Made by a program: the position numbers and the translations under genes
Part shown: positions 28,420 to 36,913 of the stretch, piece after piece
Numbering within the stretch: position 1 is the first letter of the stretch
How the letters are laid out: every line of letters begins with the position of its first letter
Notes under the pieces: model-generated
Databases searched by the model: none
Seen by the model: the letters and a program-made list of their open reading frames with translations, nothing else
Told to the model about the DNA's origin: nothing
Assembly (NCBI GenBank): GCA_020072765.1
Contig: JAIQGD010000001.1
Coordinates: 62,001 to 126,000 of the forward strand
Reading direction: 5' to 3'
From: Terriglobia bacterium
Lineage (GTDB): Bacteria > Acidobacteriota > Terriglobia > Acidiferrales > UBA7541
DNA: 64,000 nucleotides

Positions 28420-28560
28420 ATGCCAAGAAAAGCAGCAAAACGCAGAACGAAGAAGGGTCGGGCAGCTCCGCCGGCTAAGGCACGCCACCGGCGCCGGCGG
28501 AAGACGCGCCTGAACGAGACCGCTATCATCCACCAGGATCTCTATCCTGTTGGGGAGTAG
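28420..28560 (+). CDS. Small, very basic 46-residue protein
   Basis: This ORF is too short for the track. GGAGGT stands seven bases before the ATG. About 40% of the first 30 residues are Lys/Arg (for example MPRKAAKRRTKKGR and HRRRRKTR), followed by a neutral tail ending LYPVGE. The composition resembles histone H1-like or nucleoid/RNA-binding tails. It has its own gap on both sides and an FNR-like palindrome 230 bp upstream. The strong ribosome-binding site makes it more than a random ORF, but expression is unproven. Confidence 0.55.
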   Translation: MPRKAAKRRTKKGRAAPPAKARHRRRRKTRLNETAIIHQDLYPVGE

Positions 28561-28644
28561 TTTCCTTCAATAACTCGCCGCCGGAACGCGCGACGCCTTC
28601 CTTCGCGTCAGAGAAGGGGCAACGTGACCGTCGCCAGTTCGTGC

Positions 28645-30432
28645 CTAATTTGCCGCCGAACGAATGGGTGACTCTGGCACCGGGGCCTCCGGACGTCGCA
28701 CTTCCTCCAGGATCTGCTGCACCGACATTCCCGGCCGGCCCGAAAAGTAAGCGTTCATCACATACTGCGCCATCATCCTCTGCGCGTTGAAGAACGATCC
28801 GTTCAACGCAATGGCATGGCGCATGACCTCCAGATACGACCTCTGGCGCCCGTAAAACATCGGCAAAATCCGGTGTTCGAGCTTGTCGTAGAGCGAAGCG
28901 ATTTCTTCGGTGGGCACGTCGGGAACTTCTTCGTGCCCGATATCCCATCCCGTGGCGGACTCGACATGCCCTTCAATCCACCACCCGTCGGGCACGCTGA
29001 AACTGGGAACACCGTTCAGAGCCGCCTTCATGCCGCTGGTCCCGGATGCTTCGTGGGGCCTCTGGGGCGTGTTCAGCCAGAGATCCACGCCGCTGGTCAG
29101 CAATTGAGCCCAGCGCATTTCATAATTCTCCACATACACCACGCGAACCAACTCCTTCACGGTGGCCATCACTTCAAACACTCGCCGGATCATGTTCTTG
29201 GCGGGTTCGTCGCGAGGATGAGCCTTGCCGCCGTAAATCACCTGGAACGGGCCCACATGCCGTGCCATCCACTTCAGGCGATCAATATCGGAGAATAGAA
29301 AGTCCGCTCGCTTGTAGGTGGCGGCACGGCGGGCAAACCCGATGGTGAAAATGGCGGGATCCAGCGCCACGCCGGTTTTTTCCTTGATCGTATCCAGAAG
29401 CGCTCGCTTGGCGTGCTCGTGCGCGGCGTGGATTTCCCCCAGCGTAATGCCGATGGCGTACCGCAGGTAGTTGTTGTCGCGCCGCCATTCGGGGATGTGC
29501 TTGTCGTAGAGCTGCTGAAACGCGGGAGAGGTCCACGTCGCCGCATGCACGCCGTTGGTAATGGCATGGATGGGATACTCGGGAAACATGCCGCGCGATA
29601 CTTCCCCGTGCTGCATGGCCACTCCGTTGATGTAGTGGGAGCCCCGCAATCCCAGATAGGTCATGTTCAGCACATCTCCGCTCAGGCCGTTCATCCGTTC
29701 CAGTGTCGCCAGACGCTCGGGGCCCAATACCTGACGGACCAGGTCGCCGGGAAACTGGTCGAACCCAGCGGGAACCGGCGTGTGGGTGGTAAAAACGCAT
29801 TTTTTGTGCAGAAAAGCGAGATCCTCGGCGGTGACCTGTTCAGCGGGGCGTCCCTGGAGATGGCGGTCGAGGATGGCGAGCGTCAGCAGCGACGAGTGCC
29901 CTTCGTTCATGTGGTACGTCAGGAGGTGGTGGTGACCCAACTCGTGCAGCATTTCCACGCCCCCGATGCCCAGCACCACTTCCTGGCACAGGCGATAGTG
30001 CTCGTCGCCGCCGTAGAGCTGATCCGTCAACGCCTGATCGAAAGGGCTATTCTCGGGCAGGGCGGTATCAAGCAAGTACACCGGGATCACGTGTCCCCCG
30101 ACCCCGCGAATCAAATATTGCCATGCGCGGATTTGCACCGTTCGCCCGTCGATCCGGACCTTCGCCCGCACACCAGTGGGTTGCAACACGGCTTCGGGAC
30201 TCCACACCGAAGGGCTCTCGGTCTGGTTGCCAGTGGCATCCAGATGCTGCTCGAAGTACCCCTTGCGATGCAGCAGCGTGATCCCCACGATCGGCAACCC
30301 CATGTCCGCCGCGGCGCGCAGCGTGTCGCCGGCCAGAATCCCCAGGCCACCGGCGTACGTCGGCATGGCGGGCTCCAGCGCAATTTCCATGGAAAAGTAT
30401 GCCGCGAAGCGCGGATGAAGATTCAGCGTCAT
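28645..30432 (-). CDS. Alpha-glucan (glycogen) phosphorylase, short form
   Basis: The 595-residue protein is a GT35 phosphorylase of the short bacterial type. It has YFSMEIALEPAMPTYAGGLG near the start, the His/Asn active-site strand LTYHMNEGHSS and the pyridoxal-phosphate lysine motif EASGTSGMKAALNG. It lacks the extra N-terminal domain (DUF3417) of many ~850-residue relatives. It releases glucose-1-phosphate from glycogen without ATP. It is divergent from the P-type ATPase, with two FNR-like sites between them, so reserve mobilisation may be part of the same low-oxygen response. Confidence 0.92.
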   Translation of the reverse strand: MTLNLHPRFAAYFSMEIALEPAMPTYAGGLGILAGDTLRAAADMGLPIVGITLLHRKGYFEQHLDATGNQTESPSVWSPEAVLQPTGVRAKVRIDGRTVQIRAWQYLIRGVGGHVIPVYLLDTALPENSPFDQALTDQLYGGDEHYRLCQEVVLGIGGVEMLHELGHHHLLTYHMNEGHSSLLTLAILDRHLQGRPAEQVTAEDLAFLHKKCVFTTHTPVPAGFDQFPGDLVRQVLGPERLATLERMNGLSGDVLNMTYLGLRGSHYINGVAMQHGEVSRGMFPEYPIHAITNGVHAATWTSPAFQQLYDKHIPEWRRDNNYLRYAIGITLGEIHAAHEHAKRALLDTIKEKTGVALDPAIFTIGFARRAATYKRADFLFSDIDRLKWMARHVGPFQVIYGGKAHPRDEPAKNMIRRVFEVMATVKELVRVVYVENYEMRWAQLLTSGVDLWLNTPQRPHEASGTSGMKAALNGVPSFSVPDGWWIEGHVESATGWDIGHEEVPDVPTEEIASLYDKLEHRILPMFYGRQRSYLEVMRHAIALNGSFFNAQRMMAQYVMNAYFSGRPGMSVQQILEEVRRPEAPVPESPIRSAAN

Positions 30433-30538
30433 TTCGCTTTCCGATCCCTTTCGCGGGTCTCGCTCGGCTCACCGCTCCCGCCGTCATGGCGGCAGGTCAT
30501 CTCTTTCCAACAGCATCAAGGTTCGGCCGCCGCGGGGC

Positions 30539-30576
30539 AGTGAGGCGGCTCACATCCGACCGTGACTCAGATCACA
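30539..30576. promoter_or_regulatory. Two GTGA-N6-TCAC sites between phosphorylase and P-type ATPase
   Basis: AGTGA-ggcggc-TCACA (centre 30546.5) and CGTGA-ctcaga-TCACA (centre 30568.5) are 22 bp apart in a divergent promoter region. On the plus strand a TATTGT hexamer (30600-30605) lies within two bases of the class II position for the second site. Both flanking genes could be controlled. Confidence 0.62.
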
Positions 30577-30695
30577 TAGGATCAGGATGGGGCCCAGAGT
30601 ATTGTGAGAAAGCACTGGACTTTCAACTTCGCCAGGAAGCCGGGCACGCATCCGAGGATTTCACGAAGGGGGTAGAATCGGTGAGGAGAACCCCG

Positions 30696-32594
30696 ATGGC
30701 GAACCCGGCCAGAACCCCCGAAGTCGCGGCGGTTACCGCCCGCATACCGGGCCGCGTTTCGTATGCGGGGTGGAAGCTTGGTTCCGCCATTACTGCGGTC
30801 GCGGGCGGCGGGATCGTTCTTCATCTGGTTCTGCGGTTTGCGATCCCTGTTTCACGCCCGGTCTCGCTCGTCCCCCTCTATGCGGTGCTCGTCGTCGGCG
30901 GGCTGCCGCTTTTGTATGGCCTGGCACGCAAGATTCTGGCGCGCGAATTCGGCACCGACCTGCTGGCGGGAATTTCGATTCTGACGGCCGTGGCCGAACG
31001 AGAGTACCTGGTCGGATCCATTGTGGTGTTGATGCTCTCCGGTGGAAGGGCGCTGGAGGACTACGCCGCGCGCCGGGCCTGCTTCGTCCTCGACGCTCTG
31101 GCCAAGCGGATGCCGCAGCACGCGCATCGCCAGAGCGGAGCGGAGGCCGTCGATGTGGCGCTGGACGAAATTCGCGTCGGCGACCGGTTGGTCATCTATC
31201 CCCATGAAATTTGTCCAGCCGACGGAATCGTCGTGGAAGGCCAAGGCATGATGAACGAAGCCTTCCTCACGGGAGAACCCTTCGAGATACCCAAGGCGCC
31301 GGGCTCGCAAGTGATCTCCGGTGCGCTCAACCGCGAGACCGTTTTGACCATGCGCGCCGAAAGACTGCCGGTCGACTCCCGCTATGCGCGCATCATGCGC
31401 GTGATGGAAGATACGCAACAGCGCCGGCCGCGACTCCGGCGTCTGGGAGACCAACTGGGCGCCTGGTATAGTCCCGCGGCCGTCGCGGTCGCGATTGCCG
31501 CGTGGTTGATCGCGGGAGACCCGCATCGCTTCCTGGCCGTGCTCGTCATTGCCACGCCGTGTCCGCTGTTAATCGCCATCCCTATAACGCTGATCGGAGC
31601 CATTTCCCTGGCGGCCAGCCGCGGCATCATCATCAAGAATCCCGCCGTCCTCGAACAGATCGACGCGTGCCGGACGTTTATCTTCGATAAAACAGGCACG
31701 CTCACTTACGGCAAACCAGAACTCACCGAAATCGAATGTGCCGCCGGATTCGAATCACATGACGTGCTGCGCGCCGCCGCCAGTCTGGAACGCTACTCGA
31801 GACATCCTCTGTCGAGCGCCATCCTGGACGCCGCAACCCGCGCCAACCTGCGCCTGGAACCGGCTTCCGAGATCTCCGAGCCGCCCGGCCAGGGACTCCG
31901 GGGGGTCGTCGGCCGCCAAGAGATTGTCCTGACGGCCCGAGGCCGGTTGCGCCAGCAGGACCTGAACATTCCCCCGATTCGACCGGGGCTGGAATGTGTT
32001 GTGCTCATCAATGGCCGGATTGCCGCCGTCCTCCGCTTTCGCGACGAGCCGCGCAAGGAAACGCGCGTCTTTCTCGATCACCTGCATCCCCACCACGGGG
32101 TCGCGCGCGTACTGTTGGTCTCCGGCGACCGCCTGGAAGAGGCTCGCTACCTGGCCTCTCAGGTAGGGATCCGGGAAGTGCATGCCGACAAAAGCCCGGA
32201 AGACAAAGTGCGGATTGTCCGCGCGGAAACCCGGAAGGAAAAGACGCTGTTCGTGGGAGACGGCATCAACGATGCCCCCGCCATGCAGGCCGCGACCATC
32301 GGCGTGGCCTTCGGCCAGACCAATGAAATTGCCGCGGAAGCCGCCGACGCCGTGGTCCTCGAATCTTCCCTCGCCAAGGTGGATGAACTGATTCACATTG
32401 GCCGCCGGGCGCGCTCGATTGCCCTGCAAAGCGCGGTGGGCGGCATGGCTCTGAGCATTATCGGGATGTTGGTCGCCGCCACGGGCCACTTGCCGGCCAT
32501 CGGAGGCGTCATCGCGCAGGAGGTCATCGACTTGCTCGCCGTTCTCAACGCGATTCGCGTCGCGCTTCCTCTCCAGGCGCTCAAAGACTTCTAG
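30696..32594 (+). CDS. P1B-type heavy-metal-translocating ATPase without N-terminal metal-binding domain
   Basis: ATG 30696 follows GAGGAG and gives 632 residues; the track ORF extends into the promoter region. It has the actuator motif TGEP, the intramembrane metal motif in ATPCPLLIAIP, the phosphorylation site DKTGTLT and the hinge GDGINDAPAM. There is no HMA or His-rich N-terminal domain. The TPCPL motif differs from the CPC of Cu/Zn exporters, so the ion is uncertain. It is preceded by two FNR-like sites. Confidence 0.88.
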   Translation: MANPARTPEVAAVTARIPGRVSYAGWKLGSAITAVAGGGIVLHLVLRFAIPVSRPVSLVPLYAVLVVGGLPLLYGLARKILAREFGTDLLAGISILTAVAEREYLVGSIVVLMLSGGRALEDYAARRACFVLDALAKRMPQHAHRQSGAEAVDVALDEIRVGDRLVIYPHEICPADGIVVEGQGMMNEAFLTGEPFEIPKAPGSQVISGALNRETVLTMRAERLPVDSRYARIMRVMEDTQQRRPRLRRLGDQLGAWYSPAAVAVAIAAWLIAGDPHRFLAVLVIATPCPLLIAIPITLIGAISLAASRGIIIKNPAVLEQIDACRTFIFDKTGTLTYGKPELTEIECAAGFESHDVLRAAASLERYSRHPLSSAILDAATRANLRLEPASEISEPPGQGLRGVVGRQEIVLTARGRLRQQDLNIPPIRPGLECVVLINGRIAAVLRFRDEPRKETRVFLDHLHPHHGVARVLLVSGDRLEEARYLASQVGIREVHADKSPEDKVRIVRAETRKEKTLFVGDGINDAPAMQAATIGVAFGQTNEIAAEAADAVVLESSLAKVDELIHIGRRARSIALQSAVGGMALSIIGMLVAATGHLPAIGGVIAQEVIDLLAVLNAIRVALPLQALKDF

Positions 32595-32628
32595 AAACAG
32601 GGCTTCCGCGCGGCGTCTCCGCCTCTCG

Positions 32629-32658
32629 CCGGGAGACTCCCGACCGCAAATCTCCCGG
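32629..32658 (+). terminator. Possible terminator hairpin after P-type ATPase
   Basis: A perfect 8-bp stem, CCGGGAGA and TCTCCCGG, encloses a 14-nt loop 35 bp past the ATPase stop. No T-run follows, so it may be a weak or factor-assisted terminator. Confidence 0.4.
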
Positions 32659-32682
32659 AGTATGACGGGTCGTATAAGTCGC

Positions 32683-32725
32683 GGTGACGCGTGTCACAGC
32701 CGCCGGCGTGCCCCCTCCGTTAAAT
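32683..32725 (+). promoter_or_regulatory. FNR/CRP-like promoter upstream of VWA protein
   Basis: GGTGA-cgcgtg-TCACA is centred at 32690.5. TTAAAT (32720-32725, four of six matches to TATAAT) is at the class II position in otherwise GC-rich DNA. The predicted start near 32732 leaves a 40-nt leader that includes the GGGGGAGG ribosome-binding site. Confidence 0.65.
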
Positions 32726-32771
32726 TACGTTATAGGAAAAGCACTTGGAGGCTAGGGGGAGGTCCGCAACC

Positions 32772-33866
32772 ATGCGGCCTAGAGGCGCGATCCTGATGGC
32801 AGGACTTGTCCTGTCCACGCTGGCCATGGCCCCGCCGGCAGTATCACCTCGCCCTACTGCCGTGTCCCAGGCGCCGTCCGGGCCTCAGCCACCTTCCGGG
32901 CCGGCCGGACAGCAACCAGTCCCAACGCCTCTTCCCAATGAACAGGCTAGACCCAGCGTAATCACGGTTGAGTCGGCGCTGGTGACCGTGGATGTGCTGG
33001 TCACCGACGACAAGGGGCGCGTGCTGACGGCCCTGAAGAAGGACAACTTCCGCATCCTGGACAACGGGCAACCACAACGAGTCACAACGTTCGCTCCCGT
33101 GAACGCGCCCATCACCATTGTTCTCCTGCTGGAATACAGTGAGGCGGCCAGCGATTACTTCGCGTATAAGTCTGCTTCCTGGGGATCGGACTTCCTCCGC
33201 CATTTGGAAAGCCAGGACTGGGTGGCGCTGGTCACCTATGACATGAACCCCGCCGTCCGTGTGGACTTCACGCGCAACAAAGCCGCGGTCCAGGACGCGC
33301 TCTACAGCCTGGGGTACCCGCCCTTCCACGAAACCAACCTGTTTGATGCCGTCATAGATACACTCGACCGTCTTCAGCCCATCCAGGGGAAGAAGTCGGT
33401 GCTGCTCATCACCACCGGTTACGACACGTTCAGCGAACATACTCTCGACGCCACTTATAAGCGCCTCAAAGAAAGCGATGCCACGGTTTTCTGCATCGGC
33501 ATGGCCGAGAGCGAATACGGGCTGTCCGAAGCGGGAGGACTCAACTATCTTCAGGCGAAAAATCAGCTCGACACGTTTTCCAGGCTGACTGGCGGGCTTG
33601 CCTGGTTCCCTCGCTTCCAAGGCGAACTCCCCAGCATCTTTAAAAGCGTCACCGGCTTCCTGCGCAATCAGTACGCCCTCGGCTTCTCGCCGCTCGAGCC
33701 GGCCCGGGACGGCAAATATCACAAGTTGACCGTGCAAGTGGTGGGCGCAGATGGCCGGCCGCTGACCGTCGTGGACGAAAAGGGGAAGCGCCACAAAGTC
33801 GAAGTCCACGCGCGGGAAGGCTACACGGCTTCCAAACGACCTCCGGAAAATAGGGCCCGAACATGA
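32772..33866 (+). CDS. Secreted VWA-domain protein (acidobacterial VWFA-related family)
   Basis: ATG 32772 follows GGGGGAGGT; the track start is a TTG 27 bases upstream. The 364-residue protein has a signal peptide, a Pro-rich linker and a VWA fold with the family's opening (VTVDVLVTDDKGRVLTALKKDNFRILDNG). The MIDAS DxSxS motif is altered to EYSEAAS, so metal-dependent adhesion may be changed or lost. This family is expanded in Acidobacteria (TIGR03436) and has no settled function. An FNR-like promoter precedes it, and an M48 protease gene follows. Confidence 0.85.
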   Translation: MRPRGAILMAGLVLSTLAMAPPAVSPRPTAVSQAPSGPQPPSGPAGQQPVPTPLPNEQARPSVITVESALVTVDVLVTDDKGRVLTALKKDNFRILDNGQPQRVTTFAPVNAPITIVLLLEYSEAASDYFAYKSASWGSDFLRHLESQDWVALVTYDMNPAVRVDFTRNKAAVQDALYSLGYPPFHETNLFDAVIDTLDRLQPIQGKKSVLLITTGYDTFSEHTLDATYKRLKESDATVFCIGMAESEYGLSEAGGLNYLQAKNQLDTFSRLTGGLAWFPRFQGELPSIFKSVTGFLRNQYALGFSPLEPARDGKYHKLTVQVVGADGRPLTVVDEKGKRHKVEVHAREGYTASKRPPENRART

Positions 33867-33927
33867 GGACAACCGCGATGCCAGCTCTTGCACGGCCTGC
33901 GGTGAATGCAACGAAGGGAGAAACACC

Positions 33928-35397
33928 ATGAGAGGACTTGGCCGGCGCATCATGGCCATCTGCCTGTGCGAATGTCTCATCATCCTGCCTGTCGAGAGCG
34001 GCCCTCGCCGCAATGCACCTCCCACAGCTCCCGCCGAGGCGACCTCGCTCCGGGAATATCTGCAGAAGCCCTATCTGCAACTGTTCGAGCTTGCACCCAA
34101 GCTGGAGTTCGGTGCGGGAGAGATTCAAGCCCAGCGGAACGCACTCGAAAGCGGAAAAAAGCTCTGCGTGAATCGATTCAAGGACCACTCCAGGAAATAT
34201 GACAACCAGATCAAAACGGCGCAAAAGGACCTGAAGAAAAAGACCTCTAGCCTGGGCGAGACCGAGCGGAAGCAACTCCACTGCAACATTCAAAATCTCA
34301 GCTTTTTGAAAAGCGAAGCCGACGTCCTGGCCGGGCACGCCATCCCCACGGCGTACGACAATCTCTATGCCAAGCTCGACCTCATCCAAAAGTGGCCGGC
34401 GGCCTACCACCAGGCGCAGCAGGAGCTCAGCAGCGGGGCATACATGCAGCGCCGATGGTCTGACGTGAAGGACATCGGATTCCGCGAGATTGCCTCGGGG
34501 CAGCAGGATGATATCAAGCGCGGCCAGCAAGCCATCGAGGAATTGAAGCGCTCGGGCATGTTGCCGCCGGAATTGGAAAACAAGGCGATTCAGGCGTACG
34601 TGAATTCGGTCGGCCAGCGCGTGGCGAAGTATTCCGATCTCAAGGTCCCCTTGCACATCAGCGTCTTGCAATCGCGCGAAATCAACGCGTTCGCGCTGCC
34701 CGGCGGCTACCTCTTTATCGAGCGCGGCCTGCTCGAAGCCGCCGATGACGAATCGGAGTTGGCGGGCGTGCTGGCGCACGAAATCGCGCACGATACCGCG
34801 CGCCATAGCGCCAAACTGATGAAGCGCGCCACCATCGCCAGCATTTTGTACCAGGCCGCTCAGGTGGCCGCGATTATCTTGACCGGAGGCGTCGTCGGCA
34901 TCGGCCTGTACTACGCGCTGCAGTACGGCTTCTACGGCCTGGGACTCGTGATTAACTTGAAGCTGCTGGGCGTGAGCCGCGACTACGAACTGGAGGCCGA
35001 TCAGCTCGGCGTGCAGTACGCCTGGAACGCGGGATACGATACGACCGGATTTATCCGCTTCTTCGACAAAATGGCCACCGAAAAGGGCTACGTGAATAGC
35101 GTGAGCTGGTTCCGCACGCACCCTCCGTTCTACGAGAGGATGGTGCAGACCGAACGCGAACTCCTCTTCCTCCCCTCAAAACCCAGTGCGATTGTGCAAA
35201 CCTCGGCCTTCGAGGAAATGAAGAAGGCGCTCGTGCCCGTCACGGCGGCTGCGGAAAAAGAGGAGGTCGGAAAGCCAAGCCTGCTGCTCACCCGGGAAGA
35301 AGGGTGCGAACCCCCGCAAAAACTGGAATACAAATCCGGACAACCCGTCGAGGAGCTCTGCGCCACGCCGGTTCGGGCGACGACTCCGTCAAAGTGA
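33928..35397 (+). CDS. M48-family metallopeptidase
   Basis: The 489-residue protein has an N-terminal signal-like helix and a charged, partly coiled-coil region (~50-150). The zinc-protease motif HEIAHDTARH follows, with the third ligand in YELEADQLG. Two hydrophobic segments lie between them (ASILYQAAQVAAIILTGGVVGIGLYY). It resembles BepA/HtpX-related periplasmic quality-control proteases. GGGAG precedes the ATG at 33928. It is 61 bp after the VWA gene and may be cotranscribed with it. Confidence 0.87.
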   Translation: MRGLGRRIMAICLCECLIILPVESGPRRNAPPTAPAEATSLREYLQKPYLQLFELAPKLEFGAGEIQAQRNALESGKKLCVNRFKDHSRKYDNQIKTAQKDLKKKTSSLGETERKQLHCNIQNLSFLKSEADVLAGHAIPTAYDNLYAKLDLIQKWPAAYHQAQQELSSGAYMQRRWSDVKDIGFREIASGQQDDIKRGQQAIEELKRSGMLPPELENKAIQAYVNSVGQRVAKYSDLKVPLHISVLQSREINAFALPGGYLFIERGLLEAADDESELAGVLAHEIAHDTARHSAKLMKRATIASILYQAAQVAAIILTGGVVGIGLYYALQYGFYGLGLVINLKLLGVSRDYELEADQLGVQYAWNAGYDTTGFIRFFDKMATEKGYVNSVSWFRTHPPFYERMVQTERELLFLPSKPSAIVQTSAFEEMKKALVPVTAAAEKEEVGKPSLLLTREEGCEPPQKLEYKSGQPVEELCATPVRATTPSK

Positions 35398-35430
35398 CCC
35401 GGCCGGTCCCGCACCGTAGGACGCAACAAC

Positions 35431-35482
35431 GCCAGCGGGAAACCCGAGCGCCCTGCAACCGCCGCTCCGGCTTCCCGCTGGC
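35431..35482. terminator. Bidirectional terminator between convergent M48 protease and FNR-type regulator
   Basis: A perfect 11-bp stem, GCCAGCGGGAA and TTCCCGCTGGC, encloses a 30-nt loop that contains a second small stem (GAGCG/CGCTC). It sits between two convergent genes. Confidence 0.65.
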
Positions 35483-35527
35483 TATATGAAAACCACCACT
35501 GCCGCTCTACTTTCGGTTTCCGAATTG

Positions 35528-36244
35528 CTACGCGACCGCCAGAGCCCGCAATTCGGGCTCATTCCGAATCAGCACGACCGGCCCGCTGGTAAGGATGAGC
35601 TTCTTGTTTTTGAAGTCCGAGAGCGTGCGCGTGACGGTCTCCCGCGAAATACCGATCATCTGGGAAATTTCCTCGTGCGTCAGGCCCAGATGAAAGCGTT
35701 TGCCCTGGTTGGTCTCCTGGGCGCGTTCCGACGACTCCAGCAGAAACTGGGCCACCTTTTCCGTAGCCGTGCGCGAGAGCCCCAGATAGCGGATCTCCTG
35801 GCAGGCCTGGCGGTAGCGTTCGCTCAGCTGACGGATGACGGCGGACGACACGACCGGGTGTTCCCGCATCAGCCGCAGAAAGTCGTCGCGGCGGATAAAG
35901 TCGATCTGGCAGGGCTGGAGAGCCTCGGCCGTCAGTTCGTAGGGGTGCCCCGACAGCGTGGCGTGCAGCCCCAGGATTTCTCCCGATTCGCGGATGCGCA
36001 CGATCAGCGTCTTCCCTTCCGCGGAGTTCATCGTCAATTTCACGCGGCCCCTGCAGAGCACATAGACCCCGCGCGGCGACTGCCCCTCCACAAACAGCAC
36101 GGCGCGAGCCGGATACGCACTGGCATAGGTAACCTTGCCCAGCGCGTCCATCGCGGGGTGGGGCAACTGGCAGAAAAAGCCTTCTTTTCGCATATGGCAA
36201 GCCATGCAATTCTCCACTAGATCCAAATCGTAAGGCGCGTGCAT
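35528..36244 (-). CDS. FNR-type oxygen-sensing transcriptional regulator with CRP-like recognition helix
   Basis: ATG 36244 follows AAGGAG (238 residues); the track start at 36427 lies in the upstream STAS gene. The cyclic-nucleotide-like sensor domain is followed by a winged-helix domain. Cys13, Cys16 and Cys25 near the N-terminus and Cys112 (in QPCQIDF, where FNR has Cys122) match the four ligands of an oxygen-labile [4Fe-4S] cluster. The recognition helix reads SRETVTR, with Arg and Glu as in CRP (SRETVGR) rather than the VETISR of FNR, which predicts GTGA half-sites. Twelve GTGA-N6-TCAC palindromes are found in the window's gaps. It is encoded 25 bp after a STAS gene. Confidence 0.9.
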   Translation of the reverse strand: MHAPYDLDLVENCMACHMRKEGFFCQLPHPAMDALGKVTYASAYPARAVLFVEGQSPRGVYVLCRGRVKLTMNSAEGKTLIVRIRESGEILGLHATLSGHPYELTAEALQPCQIDFIRRDDFLRLMREHPVVSSAVIRQLSERYRQACQEIRYLGLSRTATEKVAQFLLESSERAQETNQGKRFHLGLTHEEISQMIGISRETVTRTLSDFKNKKLILTSGPVVLIRNEPELRALAVA

Positions 36245-36269
36245 GTCAGTCTCCTTCCTCATTCGCCGT

Positions 36270-36551
36270 TCAGTGAGCTTCGCCCGTGGCCCCTTGTTCC
36301 AAAATAAACCGCAGAAACGCCGAAGGCTCGATAAAGGCCGCCCCTTCCTGTTGCATTCGCAGAAGAAGGGCTTGCCCCCGCGAGTCGACAAAACGCACTC
36401 CTTGCAAATCGACGAGAATCTTCTCACCCAGGTTCTGCCGGGCCGTGCCGAGCCAGACCTTGCTGAGTTCGTCCACCCAGGGGCCCTTCACCGCACCTTC
36501 CAGTTTCAGTACAAGCGCGTCTGCTTGTTCATTGGTTGTGATTTTGAGCAT
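36270..36551 (-). CDS. STAS-domain protein (anti-sigma-factor-antagonist-like)
   Basis: The protein of about 93 residues starts at ATG 36551; a TTG at 36566 is the track start. It has a STAS-like fold ending in the switch region VDLQGVRFVDSRGQALLLRM, where the Ser in VDSRG is the usual phosphorylation site. It is probably cotranscribed with the FNR-type regulator downstream and may tune it or an unlinked sigma or anti-sigma system. No partner kinase is nearby. Confidence 0.7.
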   Translation of the reverse strand: MLKITTNEQADALVLKLEGAVKGPWVDELSKVWLGTARQNLGEKILVDLQGVRFVDSRGQALLLRMQQEGAAFIEPSAFLRFILEQGATGEAH

Positions 36552-36913
36552 GTTCTGTTGGTCCAATTGTCACAGTGCAATGTGATGACCAATTCGGATC
36601 CGTCAGGTAGGAAATGTCCAAGTGATTACGAAGATTGGCAGATAAATTGAATTTTCAGCAATAATCAATTGTTTCGGCAAACATAATTGGGACGAAATAT
36701 CGTCTTGGGACGGTCTATCACCACGTTCTAGTACCGTTTCGGAGTTGATTTTCCTCTTTTTGATTGCTATCAATTCCGGACTAATCCCTCACCAGTCAAA
36801 ACCATGAGTTCAATATATTAGAGCGCTTTAAGGAAGACTCTTCGAACTTCGGGGAGAAGCCAAGAATATAACCAAACAAGTGAGATGGCTCGAACGGAGA
36901 TGCCTCAGTCCTG
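36552..36913 (-). promoter_or_regulatory. AT-rich 362-bp region between GroEL and the STAS/FNR genes
   Basis: This gap is visibly more AT-rich than the surroundings and holds no credible ORF. It must carry the promoter for the STAS/FNR pair and the 3' end of the groEL transcript. TCACA-N6-TGTGA (36570-36585) is an inverted repeat, but of opposite polarity to the regulon site. I did not find a GTGA-N6-TCAC copy here. Confidence 0.4.

Noticed and set aside
31748-31761. GGATTCGAATC resembling a tRNA T-loop
   Set aside because: It lies within the P-type ATPase coding sequence and no cloverleaf can be drawn around it.
36570-36585. TCACA-N6-TGTGA inverted repeat before the STAS/FNR genes as a regulon site
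   Set aside because: The half-sites point the wrong way compared with GTGA-N6-TCAC, so autoregulation through this repeat is not supported.
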